Origin: Algoriphagus sp. PAP.12
GTDB taxonomy: Bacteria; Bacteroidota; Bacteroidia; Cytophagales; Cyclobacteriaceae
DNA: 64,000 nucleotides
Assembly: GCF_026652115.1 (NCBI RefSeq)
Contig: NZ_JAPPSQ010000010.1
Span: forward strand, 62,001 to 126,000
Direction of reading: 5' to 3'
Shown here: one piece after another, positions 1-8,330 of the stretch
How the letters are laid out: each line of letters opens with the position of its first letter
Position numbering within the stretch: position 1 is the first letter of the stretch
Notes under the pieces: generated by a model
Told to the model about the DNA's origin: nothing
The model's database searches: none
Seen by the model: the letters and a program-made list of their open reading frames with translations, nothing else
Program-made: the position numbers and the translations under genes

Positions 1-634
1 ATGGTATCTGAGCAAAACCTGCCCACCATAGTCCAGTGATCAAAAAAGAAAGTCGAGCTGCAACTCCACCATCCGGTATTCCAAAAAGGTCAGGCATTTG
101 AATCATCAACAAATTAACGACCAATAAGATTACAGATCCTATATAACCTAAGGCAAAACCTTTAGCACTCAAAAAGTCATATTCTTTCTCTTCAGAAATC
201 TCTGGCAAATAGGCATTATAAAAAACAATACTCCCTGCATATCCTATACTAGCGGTAACACTACAAAGGATACCAAACTCCACATTACTTTCATCGAAAA
301 AGAATAATCCAACACATGCAAGAGAACCTAGGTAGGCAAAGAATTTCATAAACTCCAATTTCTTTCCACTCGTATCTGCCATACCAGAAAGTAGAGGAGA
401 AACTAAAGCAATTACCAAAAAAGAAAATGAAATAGAGTAGGAATACAAAACAGTGTTAACTATGTCAATGCCAAAAAATGACACAACATCACTCCCATCA
501 ATTCCTTTGGTTACAGAATTATAGTAAACAGGAAAAATGGTAGAAGTTATCACCAAGCTATAGACAGAATTAGCCCAATCATACATGGCCCAAGCATTTT
601 GGACCTTCTTTTTGTTTTTGAGATTTAACAACAT
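1..634 (-). CDS. UMF1/Atg22-like MFS transporter, N-terminal part (truncated by window edge)
   Basis: I translated this frame by hand: ATG at 632-634 on the minus strand, open to base 1, about 211 codons. The N-terminus carries the NAWAMYDWANSVYS signature typical of the UMF1/Atg22-like branch of the major facilitator superfamily. Several hydrophobic segments follow, with a short charged loop (GMADTSGKK) after the second or third helix, as in MFS cytoplasmic loops. Family members are inner-membrane transporters of about 400-430 residues, so roughly half is present. The substrate cannot be told. The gene follows the ExbD terminator by fewer than 20 bases, so its promoter must overlap that terminator or it depends on read-through. 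Confidence 0.85.
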   Translation of the reverse strand, partial: MLLNLKNKKKVQNAWAMYDWANSVYSLVITSTIFPVYYNSVTKGIDGSDVVSFFGIDIVNTVLYSYSISFSFLVIALVSPLLSGMADTSGKKLEFMKFFAYLGSLACVGLFFFDESNVEFGILCSVTASIGYAGSIVFYNAYLPEISEEKEYDFLSAKGFALGYIGSVILLVVNLLMIQMPDLFGIPDGGVAARLSFLITGLWWAGFAQIP

Positions 635-649
635 GCGGGTATAAACAAT

Positions 650-680
650 AAAAAAGCTGTCTCGATTAGGAGACAGCTTT
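650..680 (-). terminator. Rho-independent terminator after exbD
   Basis: A perfect 11-bp stem (arms 653-663 and 670-680) closes a six-base GATTAG loop. On the minus strand it runs into a T tract (complement of the A run at 650-655). It sits just after the 706-1167 gene and closes the ExbB/ExbD operon. Confidence 0.85.
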
Positions 681-705
681 AAATATAAAGAATTAAATCA
701 ATTGA

Positions 706-1167
706 TTACTTCTGGAGTTTTCCTGTTGAAGCATATAATACACGACGTGCATCAGCTTCTCTTAATTCAGTTTGAACATCGGAAATAGGTCCCATCTTAA
801 CATCTCTATCTACTTTCATAGAGATGGTGATCATTCCTCGATCTGCTTCTGGAAGCAAATCTCTTTCCTGGTTTACCCACTGAACTACATCTTCAGCACC
901 AATCAAAACATCATTTGCTTGAACTTTAGGTTCAGAACCATACAATGCAGTATTCTTAGGCTTACCTATATAGATATAAGAAATCAATGTCTTCTTCTGC
1001 AATTTCTGAAGCTGAGTAGCTTGAGGAATTTTTTGCTCAACCAAGATATCTTGCTCTCTCAACACGGTTGTCACCATGAAGAAGAAAAGAAGCATAAAGA
1101 TGATATCTGGCAATGCTGAAGTAGGAATACTTTCTTCAGTTTTTGTCTTTTTGCTAAACTTTGCCAT
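706..1167 (-). CDS. exbD: ExbD/TolR-family biopolymer transport protein
   Basis: A 153-residue protein with the ExbD/TolR architecture: a short basic cytoplasmic N-terminus, one transmembrane helix at about residues 20-38, and a periplasmic domain. The conserved membrane aspartate is seen as Asp21 in the LPDIIFMLLFFFM segment; in this family it carries protons during energy transduction to TonB-type proteins. The gene is last in an operon with a second ExbD (1 bp upstream), a small membrane protein and an ExbB homologue, and a strong terminator follows. The complex presumably sits in the inner membrane and powers TonB-dependent outer-membrane transport, but no tonB lies in the window, so the client is inferred. 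Confidence 0.9.
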   Translation of the reverse strand: MAKFSKKTKTEESIPTSALPDIIFMLLFFFMVTTVLREQDILVEQKIPQATQLQKLQKKTLISYIYIGKPKNTALYGSEPKVQANDVLIGAEDVVQWVNQERDLLPEADRGMITISMKVDRDVKMGPISDVQTELREADARRVLYASTGKLQK

Positions 1168-1168
1168 A

Positions 1169-1801
1169 TCAACTACCTATTTTATCTGGTTCTGCAATTG
1201 AAATCGCCATAGGGATTCCTTCTTTACCTCTATCAATTAATGCTTCTTCAGCGTCATCTTTACCGGTAAGAGTTCTATACTCATCAGTGGTAAGATTTAC
1301 ACGCTCAGCATAAATATCAAAGTAAGCTTTCTTAGCTAAATCAAAGATCTCCAAATATTTCTCATAGCTAGTTCCACGGTTAGTTTTAATAGAAACTACT
1401 GCTTCACCAGGAGAATCAGAAGATTCAGGATCTCTTTTTACCTGAGCTTTCAAAGAAGCTGGCAAAGTGTTATACAATGCTGTTGCTTCTTCATCAGGTA
1501 GACCGAAATTCAAAACGAAAGCTTTGATTTCCGCATCCAAACCATCCGCATTATCTCTAAACTCGTCCTCGATAAGAAGTTGATCATTTGCGTTGATCAA
1601 GATATTAAAGATGTTACGCTCGTTTTTGTCAATTTCCGGCGGCGGGTTGTTCGGATCTAACTTCGGAGGCAGTACGTTTAAGATACCCTTATCCGAAGCG
1701 ATCGTTGTTGTGACAAGAAAGAAGATTAGAAGCAGGAAGGCGATGTCTGCCATCGAACCTGCATTAACCTCCTGACTTGGTCTATTTTTCTTCTTGCCCA
1801 T
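1169..1801 (-). CDS. exbD: ExbD/TolR-family protein with enlarged periplasmic region
   Basis: A second ExbD homologue of 210 residues. After a basic N-terminus, the helix at about residues 18-36 carries Asp19 in GSMADIAFLLLIFF, the family's proton-carrying residue. The periplasmic part is about 60 residues longer than in the neighbouring ExbD and contains an acidic, proline-rich stretch (PPKLDPNNPPPEIDKNE) and an extra insertion around residues 80-130. It lies 1 bp from the neighbouring genes on each side, so all four are very probably co-transcribed. Two unequal ExbD copies are a recurring arrangement in Bacteroidota, and they may form a heteromeric stator. Confidence 0.88.
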   Translation of the reverse strand: MGKKKNRPSQEVNAGSMADIAFLLLIFFLVTTTIASDKGILNVLPPKLDPNNPPPEIDKNERNIFNILINANDQLLIEDEFRDNADGLDAEIKAFVLNFGLPDEEATALYNTLPASLKAQVKRDPESSDSPGEAVVSIKTNRGTSYEKYLEIFDLAKKAYFDIYAERVNLTTDEYRTLTGKDDAEEALIDRGKEGIPMAISIAEPDKIGS

Positions 1802-1802
1802 A

Positions 1803-2132
1803 TTACTTAATAGCTTTGCTTAGTTCAGTAAATACGATACCAACTACAGCTATAACTGCCAGTACATAAGTAGTAATCAACATGCCACCTACAAACTGGG
1901 AACCTGCTGGTGTTAGATTAAATGGTTCGGCCTCGAATTTTGGAAGTACTTCATTGCTAGAAATGCTGTAAGCAATGAAGAACAATACCGCGATGCCAAC
2001 AATACCGACTATAGTTTTTAATAGAGACTTAGGATTATCAAGGGACTTGATAAGTGGCATAACCACTGCGAAGATCGCACCCAAAATCACTAGACCATAG
2101 CCAACGTATAAGAATATATCATAAGTATCCAT
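1803..2132 (-). CDS. Small three-helix membrane protein of the ExbB-ExbD operon
   Basis: A 109-residue protein with three clear hydrophobic segments (about residues 6-28, 37-58 and 80-105) and little else. I do not recognise a named domain. It lies between exbB and the first exbD with 1 bp to the downstream gene, so it is likely made together with them and may be an accessory membrane subunit of the proton channel. That role rests on position only. The start ATG at 2130-2132 leaves about 60 bp to the upstream exbB stop. Confidence 0.75.
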   Translation of the reverse strand: MDTYDIFLYVGYGLVILGAIFAVVMPLIKSLDNPKSLLKTIVGIVGIAVLFFIAYSISSNEVLPKFEAEPFNLTPAGSQFVGGMLITTYVLAVIAVVGIVFTELSKAIK

Positions 2133-2193
2133 AGTATATGTCTTCTTTTGGGGTTAACTAATTAATTTGAAATTCAACAAAAGGTCCGGTAAA

Positions 2194-3003
2194 TTATTTA
2201 CCAGTCAATTTGTGCTTCACAAGGATATCTACCAAAGTGATAGATGCATCCTCCATATCGTTAACCAAAGAATCAATCTTAGCTACACAATAGTTGTAGA
2301 ACAACTGTAGGATAATCGCAACGATCAAACCAGCTACAGTAGTCAAAAGGGCGATTTTAATACCACCCGCTACCAAGGAAGGAGAGATATCACCAGCTGC
2401 TTCGATTGAGTCGAATGCACCGATCATACCGATTACAGTACCCATGAAACCCAACATTGGAGCAAGAGAGATAAACAAAGAGATCCATACTAGACCTTTT
2501 TCCAATCTACCCATTTCTACAGAACCGTATGCGATGATAGATTTTTCTACCATTTCGATTCCTTCAGAATATCTCATTAGACCTTGAGTAAAGATAGATG
2601 CAACAGGACCTTTAGTACTTTTGGTAATGTCCTTAGCAGCTTCAACACCGCCAGAAGCAAGTGCATCTTCAACTTTAGCCAATAATTTCTTTGTGTTTGT
2701 AGTGGAAAGGTTCAAAGTAACGATTCTTTCCAAAGCTACTGCTAGACCCAAGATCAAACAGATCAATACTGGAGTCATAAACACTGGATCACCTTCGATA
2801 AATTTCTCTTTAACGATTTGGTGAAAGCTTTGCTCCTCAGCGACGATCTCGTCGTCAACTACCATAGGAGATGCTGCAGCAGGCTCTGCTACAGGGGTGG
2901 TTTCTTCTTGTGCTGCAGAATCAGATTCTGCTTCTTGTGCGTTAGCGAAAACAGGCGCGAATAAGATACCTGCAAGCATGAACAAAGCGATTAACTTTCT
3001 CAT
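2194..3003 (-). CDS. exbB: MotA/TolQ/ExbB proton channel family protein
   Basis: A 269-residue ExbB/TolQ-type channel subunit. The N-terminus has a cleavable-looking signal (about residues 1-23, ending VFANAQ), followed by an acidic alanine/glutamate-rich linker to about residue 60. Three transmembrane helices then occur near residues 75-95, 170-195 and 205-235. The stretch SLAPMLGFMGTVIGMIGAF is the diagnostic ExbB/TolQ helix. It heads the operon with the small membrane protein and two ExbDs, and with them should convert proton-motive force into movement of a TonB-like protein. The N-terminal signal peptide plus linker is a Bacteroidota-style extension not found in E. coli ExbB. Confidence 0.92.
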   Translation of the reverse strand: MRKLIALFMLAGILFAPVFANAQEAESDSAAQEETTPVAEPAAASPMVVDDEIVAEEQSFHQIVKEKFIEGDPVFMTPVLICLILGLAVALERIVTLNLSTTNTKKLLAKVEDALASGGVEAAKDITKSTKGPVASIFTQGLMRYSEGIEMVEKSIIAYGSVEMGRLEKGLVWISLFISLAPMLGFMGTVIGMIGAFDSIEAAGDISPSLVAGGIKIALLTTVAGLIVAIILQLFYNYCVAKIDSLVNDMEDASITLVDILVKHKLTGK

Positions 3004-3560
3004 AATGTGATTTTTAAATAGACTTTTGATAAAGGTTAAATGGTTTCTACACTAAAATCGAGTTTTAAAGTTATCATTTTTTAAATTCAAAAAACAATGA
3101 CCTCTTTCAGATTTTCCCTAAAAATTCCCCTTTTAAAGCATGATTAAGCCAATTTTTACATGAGCGGGGAATTTTCCTTTTTCTCTGAAACAAGCCAGAT
3201 TACTCAAAACTCCGCGAAAGGTTCGCAATTTTAATCAAAAGAAAAAACAATTTTTAAAAAGATTTAAAACCAATGTATGAATTCAATCGAATCTTTGGTT
3301 TATCTCCATTTTTCAAGTCAATTCCCAATCAAAATTATGTTTTCTACTATTTCTTACGTTTTACTTTGTTTCATTTTTATAAGAAAAGCCTTGAGTTATC
3401 TGCCATATTTTCAATAAAACGACCAAAGAATTGAAAATCAGCTAGATTTCAACTCCTTTCACATTAAAAATTTAACTAATTAAAATACACGCAACAGTTA
3501 TTTTTTCTTAAAAAACACTGATCATCAATTTTTTATAATAAATCCGCCAAATTAATATCC
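3004..3560. other. Non-coding AT-rich spacer upstream of exbB
   Basis: About 550 bp without a convincing gene on either strand. It must contain the exbB promoter (minus strand), but I found no exact TAnnTTTG box close to the start. The region is rich in A and T tracts with no recognisable RNA gene. Confidence 0.5.
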
Positions 3561-3596
3561 AAAAAAAGACCCTGAGAAATTCAAAAATTCTCAGGG
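3561..3596 (-). terminator. Rho-independent terminator after the YceI gene
   Basis: A 9-bp perfect stem (3570-3578 with 3588-3596, CCCTGAGAA arms) is followed on the minus strand by seven T (A run 3561-3567). It lies about 30 bp downstream of the YceI stop. Confidence 0.85.
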
Positions 3597-3627
3597 CCGA
3601 TTTATTTCGAATTCAATTTTGTAAGTC

Positions 3628-4203
3628 TTATTGCAAAACTTCAGCATTGATATTGATTTTCACTTCGTCGCTTAACATGGGCTCAGGGAAACCATCTCCA
3701 ATTCCAAAATCAGATCTCTTAAGTATACCTGTCATTTTAAATCCTGCAGATGTTTTTTTAGTCTGTGGATTTATTACACTTCCCCTGTAGATCATATCAA
3801 GAATAACTTCTTTAGTAATTCCCTTTGCAGTGACATTCCCAGTTAGTTTGTAGGTATTCTCCCCTACTTTTTTGATCCCTGTACTTTTAAAAGTCATTGT
3901 CGGAAATTTTTCAACTTCAAAGAAATCAGCACTTTTCAGGTGATCATCTCTCATGCTGACTCTAGTATCGATGGATGCTGTTTGAATTGTGGCCTCCACT
4001 ACCGCATCGCTGAAATCCTCCTTATTGCTGGTCACAGTAGCTGTGAAATCATTGAAGGTCCCGGTTACATCTGAGATGCCCATATGAACGATGCTAAAAC
4101 CGAACTCAGAATGGGGCACATCTGAAGTCCAGATTCCTTTGGTAGTGAAGGCGGTAAATGCAAATAGAGCAAATGCCACTGCGATTAATCCTGTCTTTTT
4201 CAT
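3628..4203 (-). CDS. YceI family periplasmic protein
   Basis: A 191-residue protein with an N-terminal signal peptide (about residues 1-20) followed by a YceI lipocalin-like domain. Family marks include HSEFGFSIVHMGISDVTGTF near the N-terminus, the FPTMTF strand with the preceding DHLKSADFF, and the closing NINAEVLQ-type strand. YceI domains form an extended beta-barrel that binds long polyisoprenoid or amphiphilic ligands. The physiological role is usually unknown. It stands alone, with its own terminator and a long upstream spacer. Confidence 0.92.
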   Translation of the reverse strand: MKKTGLIAVAFALFAFTAFTTKGIWTSDVPHSEFGFSIVHMGISDVTGTFNDFTATVTSNKEDFSDAVVEATIQTASIDTRVSMRDDHLKSADFFEVEKFPTMTFKSTGIKKVGENTYKLTGNVTAKGITKEVILDMIYRGSVINPQTKKTSAGFKMTGILKRSDFGIGDGFPEPMLSDEVKININAEVLQ

Positions 4204-4547
4204 TTGACTTTTGGTTTGAAATTTATGTTAGGTTTTGTTTTTAAGTATATAAAATTTATATGTCACGACTTTTAATGTCTATACAATAATTAGATTAGAT
4301 GCATTACGAATTGAATGTAGAATAAGTTCATTTTTGATTAATTTTTCCTGTCCAAGGAAAAAACCATTTAAGTGAAGAAAAGAATGAAAAAAACTACGCC
4401 ATTAAAATTTGAGAAAAGATAAAGGAGCTCTCGAATTCACAAGTCACACTACTTAACCTATCGCAAATTTCCAATTTGGCCAAATAAACTCAATTTTACT
4501 TCGCATAGGGTCCTCCCAGACCTCATTTGAATTTGAGACCCTAATAC
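4204..4547. other. Spacer between yceI and the tRNA-Ser terminator
   Basis: No gene is visible. It presumably holds the yceI promoter on the minus strand. Near its right end an imperfect inverted repeat, TAGGGTC (4506-4512) against GACCCTA (about 4536-4542), encloses a smaller CTCA/TGAG repeat, but it lacks a T tract and I cannot assign it a role. Confidence 0.4.
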
Positions 4548-4577
4548 AAAAAAAGCCAAGCTGTTTTAGCTTGGCTT
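4548..4577 (-). terminator. Rho-independent terminator of tRNA-Ser
   Basis: A perfect 10-bp stem (4553-4562 with 4568-4577) with a GTTTT loop is followed on the minus strand by a T tract. It begins 5 bases after the 3' end of the tRNA. Confidence 0.85.
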
Positions 4578-4581
4578 GTTG

Positions 4582-4669
4582 CAGAGAGGAAGGGATTCGA
4601 ACCCTCGATACCCTTTAGGGGTATACACGCTTTCCAGGCGTGCTCCTTCAACCACTCGGACACCTCTCT
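4582..4669 (-). tRNA. tRNA-Ser (anticodon GGA)
   Basis: An 88-nt class II tRNA. The acceptor stem AGAGAGG (4663-4669, minus strand) pairs with CCTCTCT, leaving discriminator G at 4582. The anticodon arm is CACGC-CTGGAAA-GCGTG, giving anticodon GGA (plus-strand bases 4633-4635), which reads UCC and UCU. A long variable arm (TACCC/GGGTA with an AAA-type loop) is typical of serine tRNA, and the T arm has TTCGAAT. The CCA end is not encoded. Confidence 0.95.
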
Positions 4670-4764
4670 GTGTTTAAATTTTGATGCGCTTTGCGAATCG
4701 GAGTGCAAAGAAAAAAATTATTATTTCCGTTTCCAAATTTCCTTCCAAAATAGATCAGAAAATA

Positions 4765-5832
4765 TCAGGTTGTCATCTCACCCGCAATAGGAATAGTCAG
4801 TTTTCGACGGATTTCCTCTGTGTCTTTTTCCTGCCCCAGGAGGAACATTAATTTGGTAACGGCTGCTTCTGTCGTCATATCAGCCCCACTGACAACCCCA
4901 ACTGCCAATAATTCTTTCGATGTCTCATACCGTCCCTGAATGACTCGTCCACCATTACATTGGGATACATTGAGAATAATCAGACCTTTTTTGATTGCCC
5001 TTTCCAAAGACTTCATAAACCAGGCTTCACTTGGACTGTTCCCTGATCCATAGGTTTCCAAGACAACGCCTTTTAAACCTTCAATCGCAAAACAGGCATC
5101 CATAACCTTTTCAGTGATCCCTGGAAAAAGCTTTAAAATCATTACCCGATTATCTAAATCATTGAGATTGACCAATTTTCTATGAGATTCATAAGGACGA
5201 ATCGCAGCAGTATTGTAGTCAATAACGATTCCTGATTCTGCAAGATTTGGATAGTTTTCGGACTCAAAAGCATCAAAGTGGACACTCTGAACCTTTTTCG
5301 CCCTATTTCCTCTAAGCAACATATGATTAAAGAAAATACAAACCTCAGGAACAATCGGATAGTCGTCGATTTGAGCTGTAGCGATTTCCAAACTGGTCAT
5401 CAAGTTTTCACGAGCATCCGATCTCATTGCAGAAATAGGCAATTGAGCTCCTGTGAAAATCACTGGTTTATTCAAGCCATGTAGCATATAGCTTAACATG
5501 GATGCAGAATAGGCCATCGTATCAGTACCGTGCAAAACCACAAAACCGTCATAGCTATCATAGTTTTCGGTAATGATATAGGCCATATCCTTCCAATGAT
5601 GCATGGAAACATTGGATGAATCGATTGGTTCAGGAAATGAAATCACTGTGATCGCAATATCCATATTGGAGAGGATCGGGATTTTCTCTAGAATCTGACC
5701 AAAATTAAAGGGTACCAGGGAACCACTTTCATCATAGGCCATCCCCAAAGTACCTCCTGTATAAATGATCAAAACTGAAGATGTCTTACTTGATTTGATC
5801 CGAGTATTGAGTCGAACTATTTTATAATTCAT
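4765..5832 (-). CDS. ansA: Type I (cytoplasmic) L-asparaginase
   Basis: A 355-residue asparaginase that hydrolyses asparagine to aspartate and ammonia. The first catalytic block YTGGTLGM has the nucleophilic threonine at residue 28, and the second block HGTDTM has Thr103-Asp104. The substrate-binding pair lies around Ser72-Ser73, and the GAQLP segment follows. There is no signal peptide, which fits the cytoplasmic AnsA type. The protein has about 15 extra N-terminal residues compared with E. coli AnsA. Its ATG overlaps the TatD stop by 4 bp (ATGA), so it is the last gene of the seven-gene operon that begins at 10929. Confidence 0.93.
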   Translation of the reverse strand: MNYKIVRLNTRIKSSKTSSVLIIYTGGTLGMAYDESGSLVPFNFGQILEKIPILSNMDIAITVISFPEPIDSSNVSMHHWKDMAYIITENYDSYDGFVVLHGTDTMAYSASMLSYMLHGLNKPVIFTGAQLPISAMRSDARENLMTSLEIATAQIDDYPIVPEVCIFFNHMLLRGNRAKKVQSVHFDAFESENYPNLAESGIVIDYNTAAIRPYESHRKLVNLNDLDNRVMILKLFPGITEKVMDACFAIEGLKGVVLETYGSGNSPSEAWFMKSLERAIKKGLIILNVSQCNGGRVIQGRYETSKELLAVGVVSGADMTTEAAVTKLMFLLGQEKDTEEIRRKLTIPIAGEMTT

Positions 5833-6605
5833 AGCTGATAATCCTTAAATAAACCCAACGCATTTTCTTTGGTTTTCATTGCAACCGATTCCTTACTCAT
5901 GGAAAGCAGATCCCCAACTCGCTCAGCAATATAAGGAAGGTAGGCAGGAGTGTTTCTTTTTCCCCTAAATGGAACAGGTGCCAAATATGGTGCGTCTGTT
6001 TCCAGCACTAAGTTTTCTATACCGATATGAGGTAAAACCTTGTCCAAACCACCATTTTTATAGGTACTTACCCCGCCGATTCCCAAAAGGAATCCCATTT
6101 CGATGATTTGATTTGCTTGAACCAGATTACCAGTAAAGCAATGAAAAATCCCTTTGAGTTTTCCATTATGCTCTTCTCGGATGATTTCTATTGTTTCATC
6201 CATTGAGTCTCTACAATGAATAACAATCGGAAGTTCCTTTTCCTTAGCCCAAGAGATCTGTTCTATCAAGGCCAACTTTTGTTGTTCAAAAAATGTCTTA
6301 TCCCAGTATAAATCAAGGCCAATTTCCCCAACTGCAGCAAATGGTCTTTTATCCAACCAGCCTTTCATAATTTCCAACTGGGATTCAAAATCCTCCTTCA
6401 CATCACAAGGATGAAGCCCCATCATGGAGATACATAGGTCTGGATATTTTTCTTCACATTCGAGCATTCTCGGGATAGTTTCTACATCCACATTGGGCAT
6501 GTATAGCTTTTCTACACCAGCTGCTCTGATTTCTTCGATCACTGCATCTCTATCCGAATCAAATTTACTGGAATAGATATGCGCGTGGGTTTCAATTAGG
6601 TTCAT
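5829..6605 (-). CDS. TatD family metal-dependent deoxyribonuclease
   Basis: A 258-residue TatD-type TIM-barrel hydrolase. Metal ligands are visible in ETHAHIY near the N-terminus, EIGLD, VIHCRD, HCFTG and ETDAPYLAP. TatD enzymes are cytoplasmic 3'-5' DNases. A longer frame opens at 6644, but I chose the ATG at 6603-6605. It begins exactly at the usual family start (MNLIETHAH) and overlaps the upstream glycosyltransferase stop by 4 bp (ATGA). The gene overlaps ansA by 4 bp at its own end, so it is translationally coupled on both sides. Confidence 0.93.
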   Translation of the reverse strand: MNLIETHAHIYSSKFDSDRDAVIEEIRAAGVEKLYMPNVDVETIPRMLECEEKYPDLCISMMGLHPCDVKEDFESQLEIMKGWLDKRPFAAVGEIGLDLYWDKTFFEQQKLALIEQISWAKEKELPIVIHCRDSMDETIEIIREEHNGKLKGIFHCFTGNLVQANQIIEMGFLLGIGGVSTYKNGGLDKVLPHIGIENLVLETDAPYLAPVPFRGKRNTPAYLPYIAERVGDLLSMSKESVAMKTKENALGLFKDYQL

Positions 6606-7705
6606 GGGTATATTCTGGATTTCCATTCGATTGGAGAGGGCCAAAAGTAATAAAGAATTGTCAGGGCGGTGGTAGGGAAAAAGTAAAAATCGAAGGAAAG
6701 AACTCTAAAATAGGACAATTTTATCCCAGCTCGACTAGCCAAAGACCTATGAAAGCTTGCTTGGAGGAAAATTTTGGCCAGAATGAAAGGAACCATAAAC
6801 CAACCCAGTTGAAAAATCAGATAGATAGCGGCTGGAAAATAAAAGAACTGAAAAGCCAAGATCACTTTCCAATACCAGGGTAAAGTAAGCACACCAAACA
6901 TCCATCGCTTCCTTTGAGCCAGAAGTTTTTTCAGGCTTTTTTCAGCTTTAGTCAAAACGAGAGTTTTAGGTTTTATTTCGGAATGCACCCTATATCCAGC
7001 TTTTGCTATGGATTTACTCATTTCAAGATCTTCTGTTAGGTTGAATTTCAGATTTTCAAAACCTCCACATTCATCGTAGATCCTTTTTTTTACGGCCATG
7101 TTGTTACCCATCCCAGAAGTAGAAACTCCCAAGTCAGAAGCTACTTTCATAAATCCTTGGGTATTCCACCAATCCAAATCTTGAAAAAAACGGAGAAAGC
7201 CTTTCCAATAAACATGTGTCACCCCTACAACCATCCCTACATTGGGTCCAAATCCTGAAACCATCCCTTTGACCCATTTCTCTGAAACGGCGCAATCAGC
7301 ATCTGTAAACAGATATATCTCTCCATTTGCATTCTCTGAAAGTTGAGCCAATGCTTCTGCCTTGGGATTTACAGGGTGTGAATCAGATAGTTCTCTTGTA
7401 GTGATAAGACTTGCATTGGTTTGCCTTTCGCACCAATCCTTTAAAATCGCAGGCGTCTTATCCTCACTTTGATCATTTGCAAAAAGAAACTGAATCTTAT
7501 CCATGGAATAATCTAGCTTTTCAAAGGACTCTAATAGTTTTGGGAGATTCTCTTCCTCGTTTCTGGCAGCAACCAAAATCGACACTTTTGGCCAATCATG
7601 ATTTTTAGGCGAAGGGAATTCAAGCCAATTCCATTTGAATCGCCATAGAATCAAAAAGAATTGAATTAGAACAACTGAAAGAATTAAGCTCGCTAATTGT
7701 ATCAT
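6602..7705 (-). CDS. Membrane glycosyltransferase, family 2
   Basis: A 367-residue processive-type GT2. It has one N-terminal transmembrane helix (about residues 5-24), then the GT-A domain with VAARNEEENL, the acceptor of the sugar-nucleotide motif (FTDADC, a DxD-like site) and the QRKRW motif near residue 266 (Q/RxxRW) typical of polymer-forming GT2 enzymes. Two or three hydrophobic segments follow to the C-terminus. It lies 1 bp after the polysaccharide deacetylase and overlaps tatD by 4 bp. The pairing of a GT2 with a deacetylase suggests synthesis of a partly deacetylated N-acetylated glycan. The sugar is not identifiable. Confidence 0.88.
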   Translation of the reverse strand: MIQLASLILSVVLIQFFLILWRFKWNWLEFPSPKNHDWPKVSILVAARNEEENLPKLLESFEKLDYSMDKIQFLFANDQSEDKTPAILKDWCERQTNASLITTRELSDSHPVNPKAEALAQLSENANGEIYLFTDADCAVSEKWVKGMVSGFGPNVGMVVGVTHVYWKGFLRFFQDLDWWNTQGFMKVASDLGVSTSGMGNNMAVKKRIYDECGGFENLKFNLTEDLEMSKSIAKAGYRVHSEIKPKTLVLTKAEKSLKKLLAQRKRWMFGVLTLPWYWKVILAFQFFYFPAAIYLIFQLGWFMVPFILAKIFLQASFHRSLASRAGIKLSYFRVLSFDFYFFPTTALTILYYFWPSPIEWKSRIYP

Positions 7706-7706
7706 G

Positions 7707-8330
7707 TTAAAGACAGGCCGTTTCCCAACCTTGATCTTTTACAAAATCCAAAAAATCAGGCAAAAATGCAGGCAAAATATCCTTAGTTTTCTCCTGATCA
7801 TGAAACAAAAGAATCGATCCGGGAGCGCTATTTTTTTGACAAATGTTGAGAACCTTGTCTGGTGAAACTTTGGAATCATAGTCTGTAGACAAAACATCCC
7901 ACATAGCGATTTGGTACGATTTGGATACAATCCTTGCTTGAGAATATTTCATCCAGCCATATGGAGGGCGAAATAAGGTAGACTTTACACCAAGCTTTTC
8001 TTGAAAAATCAAATCACAAAGCTCCACATTGTTCAGATATTCTTCTGTCGGAGTTTTTAACCCAAGCAAATGATTATAGGTGTGATTTCCTATCTTATTA
8101 CCAGCTTCAAGAACTTCTTTCGCCAAACTTTCATGCTTTCTCACATTGTCTCCAACCATGAAAAAAGTGGCTTTCATATCCCTCTTCCCTAACTCATTGA
8201 GTACAAAATCAGTAGCTCCTGGAACAGGCCCATCATCAAAAGTCAGGTAAATTTTAGATTCATTTCCATTCCACAGCCGATCTGGAAAAAGTTTTTTAAC
8301 CCAAGTTGGAGTTTTATGGAAAAGTGCCAT
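7707..8330 (-). CDS. Polysaccharide deacetylase (NodB domain)
   Basis: A 207-residue carbohydrate esterase family 4 protein. The NodB motifs are in order: TFDDGP (Asp32 general base, Asp33 metal ligand), HTYNH (His83 and His87 metal ligands), FRPPYG near residue 120, and a C-terminal LFHD block. No signal peptide is evident, which is unusual for an enzyme acting on exported polymers; it may act on lipid-linked or cytoplasmic precursors. Its ATG abuts the stop of the upstream SpoIIE gene, and the GT2 gene starts 1 bp after its own stop. Confidence 0.92.
   Translation of the reverse strand: MALFHKTPTWVKKLFPDRLWNGNESKIYLTFDDGPVPGATDFVLNELGKRDMKATFFMVGDNVRKHESLAKEVLEAGNKIGNHTYNHLLGLKTPTEEYLNNVELCDLIFQEKLGVKSTLFRPPYGWMKYSQARIVSKSYQIAMWDVLSTDYDSKVSPDKVLNICQKNSAPGSILLFHDQEKTKDILPAFLPDFLDFVKDQGWETACL

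Noticed and set aside
4506..4543. Inverted repeat as a second terminator near tRNA-Ser
   Set aside because: No T tract on either strand, and the true tRNA terminator is at 4548-4577; kept only as a note in the spacer.
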